Shown: piece after piece, positions 6,620 to 14,685 of the stretch | How the letters are laid out: each line of letters opens with the position of its first letter | How positions within the stretch are numbered: the stretch's first letter is position 1 | Assembly (NCBI GenBank): GCA_966692625.1 | Contig: CBKZAG010000001.1 | Coordinates: forward strand, 1-64,000 | Reading direction: 5' to 3' | From: CAMLOF01 sp966692625 | GTDB lineage: Bacteria; Pseudomonadota; Gammaproteobacteria; Burkholderiales; Burkholderiaceae_C | DNA: 64,000 nucleotides | The notes under the pieces: generated by a model | What the model was told of the DNA's origin: nothing | Seen by the model: the letters and a program-made list of their open reading frames with translations, nothing else | The model's database searches: none | Translations under genes and position numbers: made by a program

Positions 6620-8766
6620 GCCTTGCGCCGGTAGATGGTGTTGCGCGAAACCCCTAGCGCTTTCGCCGCTGCCGACACATTCCCCTTGTGCAGCCGGAGC
6701 ATCTGCGCCATCGCGCTCAAAGCCACGTCCTGCAAGCGCCCGGCATCGGGGCCGTCCACCTCTGGCGCGCAGGTGCTGGGCAGGACACACGTAGGCGCTT
6801 CTTCAGGCAGCGAACGCACCAATTGGCTTGCGGCCCGGGAAGCAGCGGCTTCTTCCAGAAAGTCGTCCGGCAGATGTTCTACCTGGATTTCCCCGTGGCA
6901 GCCGACCATGGCCACCGCCGTGCGCAGCAGGTTGTGCAATTGACGGAAGTTGCCGGGCCAGGCGTAGGCGCGGAACATCCGCATCACCTCGCTGCTGATG
7001 CGCACATCGTCCGGCTGGTTGCACAGTGTGTGCAGAATCCGGTGAACCACGGTGTCGAAATCGCTGCGCTCACGCAGAGCAGGCAAACGCACCACCAGGC
7101 CATTGAGCCGGTAATACAGGTCTTCGCGAAACTCACCCTTGGCGATCATGTCCTTGAGGTTCTTGTGCGTCGCACAGACCACCGCAATATCGACGTCGAT
7201 CTCCTTGCCCGCCCCCAACGGACTCACCTTGCGCTCCTGCAGCACACGCAGCAGGCGTGCCTGCAGGTGTTTGGGCATGTCGCCGATCTCATCCAGGAAC
7301 AGTGTGCCGCCGTTGGCCTGCTGGATCTTGCCCGCAGCACCTTTCTTGCGCGCCCCGGTGAAGGCGCCTTCCTCGTAGCCGAACAACTCCGACTCGATGA
7401 GTGTTTCCGGTATTGACGCGCAGTTGACCGAGACGAACGGCTGGCCCCGGCGCTCCGAGTCCCCATGGATGGCTTGTGCCAACAGATCCTTGCCCGTGCC
7501 GGTCTCGCCCAGGATCATGATGGGAATGTCGCGGCCGCGGACCATGCGCAGCTTTTGTATGACCGCCGCCACCTGCGCATCGCCGGTGTCAAGGTAGCGC
7601 AGTGTCGACATGGGCGGGCGCCTGACCTCTGCTGGAGCAGGCGCTGGTGCGGGTGCCGCGGCGGGGCGTGTCACCGGGCTGTCCGCTGAGCCCTCCGCGT
7701 CACTGATGAAACCGGCGGGATGCGTCCAGGAGGGCGTTTTCTTGTACTTGACGCGGCACCACACCGACACGCCGTTGTGCAGGCACAGCTGCTTGGGTGT
7801 GGTCGAACCCGCTGCAAAAATCTCGTGCAGCCCGGAAACCGGCAGACCGAACAGCGACGAGAAGGTGTGCGCCCGCAAGGCATTGATCGAAAGCCCCAGC
7901 TGGAACTGCGCACTGCGGTTGGCCGACAGGAAGCGCCCCTCGGGCGAGAAAACCACGATGCCCTCCACCAGCGTGCCCAGAAACTCCGAGCGGGTGTGGA
8001 AGTGGATGCGGATGGCCTTGGCAAACACGTCCGCAAACATGTGGTTCTCGATCATCTGGGCCGACATGCGCACCAGAGCCAGCGTGTGTTGGTGGAAGCT
8101 GCGGTGGTCGCCCGTCACGTCCAGCGCACCGATCACCTGGCCATAAGGGTCAAAGATCGGCGTGCACGAGCAGGCCAGAATCTGGTTGGCCTGGATGTAG
8201 TGCTGATCGCCCAGCACGGTCACAGCCTCTTCTTCGGTGAGCGCGGTGCCAATGGCGTTGGTGCCCTTGCTGCGTTCAGACCAGTCCATGCCGGGCGTGA
8301 GCGCCACGCGGGAGGCCTTTTCAAGAAAGTCGTTGTCACCCAGGGAATGCAGCACCAGGCCCTTGGATGACGTCAACACCACCATGCTGTGCGTGTTGAC
8401 GATCTGGTCGTACAGCGTCTCCATCACCGGCGCGGCGTGCTGGAACAGGAAGCGGTTCTCGTCCAGCGCCTGGCTCAGGTCACCGCGCTTGGGGCTGCTG
8501 AAGTCCGGCGCGTCCGTGGTGGCTATGCCAAAAGCCCGCGAACGGCGGTGTGACAGATCAATGATCTCTGCTGACGTTCCGGTGGAAACGCCACGCATCG
8601 CAGGGGAGGGGGCCCCGCGAGAGGCCTGGGAGGCCTGGGATGCTGCAGCCATGGTCTGTCCTTCTGGCTCCGGTGTCACCCCCATCCAAGGATCGCTGTT
8701 CCAAGCGGGAACAGTTTCATGGAAAGGGGCGGCGTTGTCTCCTGATTCTGGAATTTTTGTATCCAT
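6592..8766 (-). CDS. Sigma-54-dependent transcriptional activator, AcoR-like
   Basis: The 724-residue enhancer-binding protein has a GAF-type sensor region (about 110-345) and a proline/alanine linker (about 365-385). The AAA+ domain follows, with Walker A GETGTGK at 420-426, the sigma-54 contact loop GAFTGA at 467-472 and Walker B TLFLDE near 488-493. A C-terminal Fis-type helix-turn-helix ends with SAAAKALGVSRNTIYRRK. The architecture is that of AcoR, which controls acetoin or alcohol oxidation genes. ATG at 8766 is preferred over TTG at 8787. A -24/-12 promoter with upstream repeats lies in the adjacent intergenic region, so the cytochrome c550 operon is its likely target. Confidence 0.92.
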   Translation of the reverse strand: MDTKIPESGDNAAPFHETVPAWNSDPWMGVTPEPEGQTMAAASQASQASRGAPSPAMRGVSTGTSAEIIDLSHRRSRAFGIATTDAPDFSSPKRGDLSQALDENRFLFQHAAPVMETLYDQIVNTHSMVVLTSSKGLVLHSLGDNDFLEKASRVALTPGMDWSERSKGTNAIGTALTEEEAVTVLGDQHYIQANQILACSCTPIFDPYGQVIGALDVTGDHRSFHQHTLALVRMSAQMIENHMFADVFAKAIRIHFHTRSEFLGTLVEGIVVFSPEGRFLSANRSAQFQLGLSINALRAHTFSSLFGLPVSGLHEIFAAGSTTPKQLCLHNGVSVWCRVKYKKTPSWTHPAGFISDAEGSADSPVTRPAAAPAPAPAPAEVRRPPMSTLRYLDTGDAQVAAVIQKLRMVRGRDIPIMILGETGTGKDLLAQAIHGDSERRGQPFVSVNCASIPETLIESELFGYEEGAFTGARKKGAAGKIQQANGGTLFLDEIGDMPKHLQARLLRVLQERKVSPLGAGKEIDVDIAVVCATHKNLKDMIAKGEFREDLYYRLNGLVVRLPALRERSDFDTVVHRILHTLCNQPDDVRISSEVMRMFRAYAWPGNFRQLHNLLRTAVAMVGCHGEIQVEHLPDDFLEEAAASRAASQLVRSLPEEAPTCVLPSTCAPEVDGPDAGRLQDVALSAMAQMLRLHKGNVSAAAKALGVSRNTIYRRKAQLPADVWG

Positions 8767-8872
8767 GCAATTCTCGCCGTTTGGCAAACCGGGTCAAGCT
8801 CTCGCAAACCCCGACTGGTCTGCTGAATGTGTCAGTGTCTTTAGCAAGCCCTATGCAAGGTTCGGGCCGTAC

Positions 8873-8962
8873 TGGAACACCTGCTTGTCCCCTTGTAGAG
8901 CATGAATCAGCGCTCTGTTGCCACATCGTGCTGCAACAGGTGTTCCAAAACAGAACAACCTG
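8873..8962 (+). promoter_or_regulatory. Candidate upstream activator sites for the sigma-54 regulator
   Basis: An exact 11-base inverted repeat, TGGAACACCTG (8873-8883) and CAGGTGTTCCA (8937-8947), is followed by a related copy GAACAACCTG (8953-8962). The copies lie 40 to 130 bases upstream of the -24/-12 element, where enhancer-binding protein sites normally sit. Assigning them to the adjacent AcoR-like protein is inference. Confidence 0.55.
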
Positions 8963-9001
8963 TTTCCAGGCCAGATATGCCCGCGCAGCACGGCCCGCAG
9001 G

Positions 9002-9017
9002 TGGCCTGCATATTGCT
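9002..9017 (+). promoter_or_regulatory. Sigma-54 (-24/-12) promoter
   Basis: TGGCCTGCATATTGCT carries the invariant GG and GC with ten bases between them, and matches the consensus TGGCACG-N4-TTGCW at 14 of the 16 positions when the unspecified bases count as matches. The predicted transcription start falls near 9028, about 30 bases before the cytochrome c550 ATG, whose ribosome binding site is AAGGAG. Confidence 0.8.
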
Positions 9018-9058
9018 AAACCAGGGTCATCTGCGATTTTTCAATAAGGAGACACCAG

Positions 9059-9541
9059 ATGAAATTCCATCTGCCCCGCACCCGCAAGGCACTTGCTGCC
9101 GCCCTCATCGCAACCACGGCGCTGTCCAGCGCCTGGGCCCACGGAGACGTGACCCCGCAGGCCGTGGATACCAGCACCTTGCCGCAACTCGGCAGCAAAT
9201 GGCACGAAAGCAACCCCTACAGCAGCGGCCCCGCCCGCAGCGAGGCATTGCGCATCGGCACCTCGGCCTACAACCAGAACTGCGCGCGTTGCCATGGCCT
9301 GGAAGCCATCTCTGGCGGCATAGCGCCGGACCTGCGCAAACTCGACAGCGAATGCATGGGCTACGCCGACGAAGCCAAGAAGAACGCGTGCTTCAAGGAG
9401 ATGGACGACTTCTTCCTGGCAACGGTCCGGCGTGGGCGCACACGCGATGGACGCGTCTACATGCCCCCTTTCGAAGGAACGCTGAGCCAGGAAGCCATCT
9501 GGACCATCCGCACCTATCTTGAAACCCGCCGGGAACCCTGA
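9059..9541 (+). CDS. pedF: Cytochrome c550, PedF-like
   Basis: The 160-residue periplasmic cytochrome has a signal peptide (about 1-27, ending SSAWA) and a mature start HGDVTPQAVDT that is characteristic of PedF. Haem binds at C75-A-R-C78-H79, and M135 in YMPPFEG is the likely axial ligand. C99 and C111 may form a disulfide. PedF accepts electrons from PQQ-dependent alcohol dehydrogenases. A -24/-12 promoter about 40 bases upstream links it to the AcoR-like activator. The following binding-protein gene begins 28 bases after the stop. Confidence 0.9.
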   Translation: MKFHLPRTRKALAAALIATTALSSAWAHGDVTPQAVDTSTLPQLGSKWHESNPYSSGPARSEALRIGTSAYNQNCARCHGLEAISGGIAPDLRKLDSECMGYADEAKKNACFKEMDDFFLATVRRGRTRDGRVYMPPFEGTLSQEAIWTIRTYLETRREP

Positions 9542-9569
9542 ACCCGGGCGCTGCCGCAGGAGCCATGCC

Positions 9570-10472
9570 GTGACGACCCAGCACGCACGCACCCTTCAGC
9601 CTGCCACGGCCCGCGGCTTGAGCCGCAGGGCCTGTCTGCTCGCCTTGACATCCGCCGTTGCTGCCCCAGCGTGGGCGCAGGCCGACGACGAAGGCGAGTT
9701 GTTCACCAAGATCAGGGAGACAGGCACCCTGAAAGTGGCCGTATACAAAGACAACCCGCCTTATTCGTTTGAAGCAGGCGGGCAGTTGCAGGGGCTGGAC
9801 GTGGATGTCGCGCGAGCCTTGGCCGCGCAGATGGGCTTGAATGCCAGCTTCCTGCCTTTCAGCGCAGGCGAGGACATGGGCGCCGATCTGCGTTGGATGG
9901 TGGAACGCGGGCATTACCTCGGCTTCGGCCCCGCCGACATGATGATGCGCGTGCCCGTCGACCGCAACCTGATGTTCGGCAACCGCAAGGTGCTGATCCT
10001 CACGCCCTACATGTCGGAGCGGCCCGTTTTGATGTATGACAGCGGGCGCCTGGATGCGCCGCGCACCCCCGAGGACCTGCAAGGCCTGCCGCTGGCGGGC
10101 GAGATGGGCACCGGCCTGACCAGCGCCATGCTGGGTTATGGCGCCGGGCTGCTGCGCGAGCACGTGCGCATCCTGGCCTCAGCAAGCCAGGCCGCGCAGA
10201 CCGTCATCCATGGCGAGGCCGCCGCAACCTACGTCACCCGGTCTGCGGCTGAAACAGCCATGAACAAGAGCACCGTGCCCACCCAGCATTTGCGGCTCAT
10301 CGAGTTCGACATGGGGCACCGGGCCTCCCGGGGCTGGCCCATTGGGGTCGCCATCAAGTCGGCCAACCATGAACTGCGCAAAGCCCTGGAAGCGGCCATG
10401 GCAAGCTTGCAAGCTTCTGGGCAGATGCTGGAGATATTCCGCAAGCACAGGCTGACGTTGACAGCCCCCTGA
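9570..10472 (+). CDS. Quinoprotein dehydrogenase-associated periplasmic binding protein (XoxJ/family 3 SBP-like)
   Basis: The 300-residue product begins at GTG 9570 behind a CAGGAG ribosome binding site. The N-terminus holds a twin-arginine-like signal (LSRRACLLALTSAVAAPAWA). The mature protein is a type 3 solute-binding fold (LKVAVYKDNPPYSFE, LQGLDVDVARALAAQMG). Proteins of this kind sit next to PQQ dehydrogenases without an ABC permease, as here. Their role is thought to be assisting dehydrogenase maturation or cofactor loading rather than transport. It is probably cotranscribed with the cytochrome. Confidence 0.85.
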   Translation: MTTQHARTLQPATARGLSRRACLLALTSAVAAPAWAQADDEGELFTKIRETGTLKVAVYKDNPPYSFEAGGQLQGLDVDVARALAAQMGLNASFLPFSAGEDMGADLRWMVERGHYLGFGPADMMMRVPVDRNLMFGNRKVLILTPYMSERPVLMYDSGRLDAPRTPEDLQGLPLAGEMGTGLTSAMLGYGAGLLREHVRILASASQAAQTVIHGEAAATYVTRSAAETAMNKSTVPTQHLRLIEFDMGHRASRGWPIGVAIKSANHELRKALEAAMASLQASGQMLEIFRKHRLTLTAP

Positions 10473-10537
10473 AGAAACCGTCCATTGATCATGCGACGGT
10501 CGCTGTTGCTTTGTTGGTTTTTCGTTACAACTTGAAC

Positions 10538-10562
10538 GTATATGCGAATCATTCGCATATAC
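10538..10562 (+). promoter_or_regulatory. Fur box upstream of the TonB-dependent receptor
   Basis: GTATATGCGAA (10538-10548) and TTCGCATATAC (10552-10562) form a perfect 11-base inverted repeat around TCA. The inner GAATCATTC agrees with the core of Fur boxes. It lies 37 bases before the receptor ATG, so iron-loaded Fur should repress the receptor. Confidence 0.8.
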
Positions 10563-10598
10563 TTTACGATTTGTTATCACAACTGAAACAGCTGCAAC

Positions 10599-12674
10599 AT
10601 GCAAAAAGATCACATTCCTCGCTTTGCTCCTTCGCGCCTCGTCCTGGCGCTTGCCCCGGTCATCGGAGTGGCAGCTTGCATGCCCGCTTTTGGGCAGGAC
10701 GCCAGCACGGCGACCCTGCCCAATGTGACGGTCACTTCAGACTGGCTGGGCACACCGACAGAAGCCACAGCACGCACACACCCCGGTGCACGCAATGTCG
10801 TCACCCAGGCCGATCTCACGGAGAGCGGCGCACGCAGCCTGGATGACGCCTTGCGCCAGGTGCCTGGCGTCACGATCACCGACGAAAGCGGGACTGGCGT
10901 CCTTCCCAACATCGGCGTGCGCGGCCTCAACCCGCTGCGCAGCGAGCAGGTGCTGCTTCTGCAGGACGGCATCCCGATGACGCTTGCGCCGTATGGACAG
11001 ACAGGCGCTTCGCTCTTCCCGTTGACACTCCAGATGGTGGAAGCCGTGGACGTCGCCCGGGGCGGGGTCGCGGTCCACTACGGGCCCAACAACGTCGGCG
11101 GCGTCGTCAACTTCATCACCAAGCGCATTCCGGCCAAACCCGGTTTCAGCGCGAGCGAGACCCTGACCTTTTCCCGTACCGGCCGTTTGCTGACGGACAC
11201 TTACGCGCGTGCAGGCGGCTTCATCAATGACCGGTTGGGGTTGCAGGTGCAGGCCAACGTGGTGGACGGCGAAGGCGAACGTGCCCATTCGAAGACGTCT
11301 GTGCAGAACCTGATGCTGGACGCCGAGTGGTTCCCGACCGACCGCAGTGAAGTGAGAGCTGGCCTGCAACGCTACATCACCCGCAACGACCTGCCCGGTG
11401 CCCTGACGCCGAGCTCCTATGCTGCGGACCGCACACAATCGACCCGCCCGCTGGACCGTTTCGACGGTGACACCACCCGTGGGCACGTCACCTACAAACA
11501 CAGCTTCGGCAACGGCGTGGAGCTGAACTGGAAGAACTTCGGGCACCGCAGCACCCGGGTGTTCGAATTCGGCAACTCGACCAACGCCGACACCGCCTCC
11601 ACACAGAAACGGAGCTCGCCGCGCGACTTCGTCGTCTACGGTACCGAGCCCAGCGTCGCCATCGACATTGATGGCGCCGTGCCGCAGAAGATCATCGTTG
11701 GTGCCCGCTACATGCGTGAAGAGGTCGATTACAAAGTTGACAGCCTCACCCTCTCCACCGGGGCGTACAGCGTCACCCGCGACTGGCGCTTGGAGAACGA
11801 CGCTTACGCCGCTTACGTGAGCGACACCTTCTCGATGATGGACGGCAAACTCAAGGTGACGCCGGGCGTGCGGTACGAAGACGTGCGCCTGTATTACCGC
11901 AACAATGCCACCGGCGCGCAGACGCAAGACACCACCAATGACTGGCTTCCTGGCCTGGACGTGGGCTACCAGGCGGCGCCGGATGTCTTCGTCTTCGCCA
12001 ACGCACACCGGTCACTGCGCCCTGTGCAGTTCACCCAGATCACCGTCGAGGGAGACCGCGCCGCCGAACGTGCGAAGAATTACGAGGCGGGTGCACGTTG
12101 GGCGGTCACGCCGTCGCTGGACCTGACCGGTACCTTGTTCCGCTTCAAGTTCGACAACAAGCTGGAGTTCGTCAACGCAACGACCGGTTTCCGCAACCTG
12201 GGCCAGGCACTCCACCAGGGCGCCGAACTGGAGGCGAAGTGGCGCCCACAGGCCGTGCGCGGCATGGAGTTCAGCGGCGGGTATACCCGTGTGAGCACCG
12301 AACAACTCTCAGGTACCAACCTCGGCAAGGAGCTGCCTTACGCACCCCGTCATCAGCTCAAACTGGCCACCACCTACCGGACGGCCGGCTGGACATGGAG
12401 CCTGAGCGGCCACTACCAAAGCGCCATGTACAGCGACAGCGCCAACACCATGGCGGAAAACGCCACCGGCTCCGTGGGCCGTATCCCGTCGTACTGGCTG
12501 TGGAATGCTCACGTCGGTTATGCCTTCAATTGGTCCGGCACCAAGATGAAGGCCGGTCTGGGCATCAACAACCTGTTCAACCGCGATTACTACTTCCGCG
12601 GCGTGGACTACAGCCAGGGGCGCACGCCGCAGCCCGGGCGCGCTGTGATGGCGACGCTGCAACTGGAGCTCTGA
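10599..12674 (+). CDS. FecA-like TonB-dependent ferric siderophore receptor
   Basis: The 691-residue outer membrane receptor has a signal peptide (about 1-32, ending PAFG), then a TonB box region (LPNVTVTSDW). A plug domain (VVTQADL, LRQVPGVTITDE, IGVRGLNPLRSEQVLLLQDG) and a 22-strand barrel follow, ending in a C-terminal LQLEL. The plug wording, VRGLNPLRSE with LAPYG, is that of FecA-type citrate or citrate-siderophore receptors. No N-terminal signalling extension is present, so it does not drive a FecIR-type cascade. It probably imports the siderophore made by the convergent operon. A perfect Fur palindrome lies upstream. Confidence 0.9.
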   Translation: MQKDHIPRFAPSRLVLALAPVIGVAACMPAFGQDASTATLPNVTVTSDWLGTPTEATARTHPGARNVVTQADLTESGARSLDDALRQVPGVTITDESGTGVLPNIGVRGLNPLRSEQVLLLQDGIPMTLAPYGQTGASLFPLTLQMVEAVDVARGGVAVHYGPNNVGGVVNFITKRIPAKPGFSASETLTFSRTGRLLTDTYARAGGFINDRLGLQVQANVVDGEGERAHSKTSVQNLMLDAEWFPTDRSEVRAGLQRYITRNDLPGALTPSSYAADRTQSTRPLDRFDGDTTRGHVTYKHSFGNGVELNWKNFGHRSTRVFEFGNSTNADTASTQKRSSPRDFVVYGTEPSVAIDIDGAVPQKIIVGARYMREEVDYKVDSLTLSTGAYSVTRDWRLENDAYAAYVSDTFSMMDGKLKVTPGVRYEDVRLYYRNNATGAQTQDTTNDWLPGLDVGYQAAPDVFVFANAHRSLRPVQFTQITVEGDRAAERAKNYEAGARWAVTPSLDLTGTLFRFKFDNKLEFVNATTGFRNLGQALHQGAELEAKWRPQAVRGMEFSGGYTRVSTEQLSGTNLGKELPYAPRHQLKLATTYRTAGWTWSLSGHYQSAMYSDSANTMAENATGSVGRIPSYWLWNAHVGYAFNWSGTKMKAGLGINNLFNRDYYFRGVDYSQGRTPQPGRAVMATLQLEL

Positions 12675-12684
12675 TCAGAGGTGC

Positions 12685-12714
12685 GCGCATTCCTGCATCA
12701 GCGCAGGAATGCGC
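12685..12714. terminator. Hairpin between convergent receptor and siderophore operon
   Basis: GCGCATTCCTGC (12685-12696) and GCAGGAATGCGC (12703-12714) form a perfect 12-base stem with a six-base loop between two convergent stop codons. No run of T follows on either strand, so it is either a weak bidirectional terminator or an RNA-protecting 3' structure. Confidence 0.6.
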
Positions 12715-12717
12715 GGT

Positions 12718-13488
12718 TCAATCGGCAGCGGGATAGTGCGCCCTGTGCTGCTTCAACGCCCGGAAGGCGATACTTCTGTCGTCGCCCAGCAGGAAAGCGT
12801 TGATGCCTCGGGCCAGCCATTGCCCATGCTGGCCCGCCTGGCGCGGCATGGCGCAAAACGCCACCCCGTGGCGCAGGCAGCTTTGGGCCACCCGCTCGAT
12901 GGCTGCTTGCACCTCGGGGTGTTGCACCTGGGTGGGCACCCCCAGGCTTTGCGACAGGTCCATCGCGCCTTCCAGCACCATGTCCAGGCCTGGCACGCTG
13001 GCGATCTCGTCGATGGCCTCCACCCCGGCACGGTCTTCGATCATGGCCACCACCATGATTTCACGGTTGGCCATCGCCATGTAGTCGGCCAGGGGCAGGG
13101 TGCCAAAGCCGGTGGTGCGCCCTCCGGCAACACCGCGGTTGCCCAGCGGGTGGTAGCGGCTCGCAGCCACAGCGAGTTCGGCTTCGCTGCGGCTTTGCAC
13201 GTGCGGCACCACAATGCCCTGGGCGCCGGCATCCAGCACTTGCAGAATCACGTCGGGCGCAGCGCGCGGTACCCGTACCAGGGGCGTGATGTTGGCGCAT
13301 TCCGCGGCGCGGATCAGGTTTTCCAGGGTCTGCGGGTTGGTGCTGCCGTGCTCCAGGTCCAGGATCACGAAGTCGTAGCCGGCATAACCAGCCATTTCCA
13401 CCAGCAGCGGCGCCGGTATCGCGTTGATGAGGCCATGCACCTGTTGCCCAGCGGCCAGCCTCGCTTTGAGTTGATTGGTTTTCAGCAT
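12718..13488 (-). CDS. HpcH/HpaI-family citrate synthase for siderophore, SbnG/AcsB-like
   Basis: The 256-residue protein belongs to the HpcH/HpaI class II aldolase family, which includes the siderophore citrate synthases SbnG and AcsB. Visible active-site positions are R72 (LVRVPR), E151 (MIED) and D177 (GAMDLSQSLG), the positions I recall for SbnG. The DLSQSLG wording is also SbnG-like. The start is immediately behind the decarboxylase stop with no gap, so it is the last gene of the siderophore operon. It would make citrate from oxaloacetate and acetyl-CoA for the siderophore, independent of TCA-cycle citrate. An ordinary hydroxy-acid aldolase is the alternative, but the setting argues against it. 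Confidence 0.75.
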   Translation of the reverse strand: MLKTNQLKARLAAGQQVHGLINAIPAPLLVEMAGYAGYDFVILDLEHGSTNPQTLENLIRAAECANITPLVRVPRAAPDVILQVLDAGAQGIVVPHVQSRSEAELAVAASRYHPLGNRGVAGGRTTGFGTLPLADYMAMANREIMVVAMIEDRAGVEAIDEIASVPGLDMVLEGAMDLSQSLGVPTQVQHPEVQAAIERVAQSCLRHGVAFCAMPRQAGQHGQWLARGINAFLLGDDRSIAFRALKQHRAHYPAAD

Positions 13489-14685
13489 TCACAAGTACCA
13501 CTGCGCCGGGTGGGGGTGGCGCAAAAAGTCATGGTGCGAGATGTGCCACGCATAGGCACCCGCGTAGGGGAACACCACCACATCGCCCGCCCGGACCAGC
13601 GTCACCGGGGTGTCGCTTGCCAGCACGTCTTTCGGCGTGCAGAGCTGGCCAACGACGCTGATCGGGCAGTCGCGTGCTTCGGGGCGGGGGTAGGGATGCG
13701 GCCAGGGGTCCACCGGCAGAATGCGAAAAGGATGGCTGTGGCCTTGCGCAGGCGGGGTTCGAAAGTGGTGGCTGCCGCCGCGTGCCACGGCGTAGTGGCG
13801 ACCGAACGCCTGCTTCACGTCGATCACCTGCATCGCGTAATAGCCGCAGAAGGCGGTGACGTACCGCCCGCATTCAAAGCGCACGGTCAGGCCATCACGC
13901 AGTGGTGCCAGCGCGTTGAGCCCCTGGCAGAACAGGCTCCAGTCGAACTGTTGCTGCGGTTCCCGGTAGTTCACACCGATGCCCCCGCCAACGTTGACCT
14001 GTTCCAAGCCGTCCAACCGGTACTGCGCGCGCCACTGGCGTACTTGGTGCAAGTAGGCCGTCAACAGTTCAAGGTGAGCCGCCGCATCCAACTGGTGCGA
14101 CATCAGGTGGAAGTGAAAACCCATCAGGCGTATGGAAGGCTGCCGGGCCAGCCAACCCAGCACCGCCGGGAGCTGATCGCCCGCTATCCCGAACGGTGTG
14201 GGCTTGCCACCCATCATCAGCGTGGTGGAGGGAATGCCTTCCAGCGCCAGATTGACGCGCAGCAGCACGGGTGCGCGCGTGCCGCGCTGCTTGGCCAGCC
14301 ATGCCAGCCGCTCCAGTTCATGCAGGCTTTCGACGTGTATCGCCTCCAGGTTGGACGCCAGTGCCTGGGCCAGTTCCTCATCCGTCTTGCCTGGGCCGCT
14401 GCACACCACGGGCACGTCTGGGAACTGGCTGCGCACCCATTCGATTTCTCCACCCGATGAAACTTCGAAGCCGTGCACCAGCGGTGCCAAGGCCTGCAAG
14501 ACCGGTCGCTCGGAGTTGGCCTTGATGGCGTAGAACAGCTCGAAGCCTTCGGGCAGTCCAGCCACCATGGATGTGACGTGGCGCTGCAGCGCCTGCAGGT
14601 CGTAGACGTAGGCGCACAGCGGCTGTGTGTGCTGTGCCAGTTCCTGTTGCAGCCGTGTGAACACGGCAGGCCATCTCAGTTCCAT
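13489..14685 (-). CDS. pvsE: PLP-dependent decarboxylase of siderophore synthesis (PvsE/SbnH-like)
   Basis: The 398-residue enzyme is a fold-III PLP decarboxylase related to diaminopimelate and ornithine decarboxylases. The PLP lysine lies in FYAIKANSE, the phosphate-binding glycines in NVGGGIGVNY, and the C-terminal aromatic-acidic segment includes FECGRY. ATG at 14685 has a GGAGG ribosome binding site. The longer open frame upstream lies over the preceding synthetase and is not part of it. In vibrioferrin synthesis this enzyme decarboxylates a carrier-linked seryl or free amino-acid moiety to give the ethanolamine unit. It overlaps the preceding gene by ten bases. Confidence 0.85.
   Translation of the reverse strand: MELRWPAVFTRLQQELAQHTQPLCAYVYDLQALQRHVTSMVAGLPEGFELFYAIKANSERPVLQALAPLVHGFEVSSGGEIEWVRSQFPDVPVVCSGPGKTDEELAQALASNLEAIHVESLHELERLAWLAKQRGTRAPVLLRVNLALEGIPSTTLMMGGKPTPFGIAGDQLPAVLGWLARQPSIRLMGFHFHLMSHQLDAAAHLELLTAYLHQVRQWRAQYRLDGLEQVNVGGGIGVNYREPQQQFDWSLFCQGLNALAPLRDGLTVRFECGRYVTAFCGYYAMQVIDVKQAFGRHYAVARGGSHHFRTPPAQGHSHPFRILPVDPWPHPYPRPEARDCPISVVGQLCTPKDVLASDTPVTLVRAGDVVVFPYAGAYAWHISHHDFLRHPHPAQWYL

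Noticed and set aside
12709..14460. Plus-strand open frame of 583 codons crossing the aldolase-like and decarboxylase genes
   Set aside because: It spans two real minus-strand genes and the intergenic junction. No motif is present.
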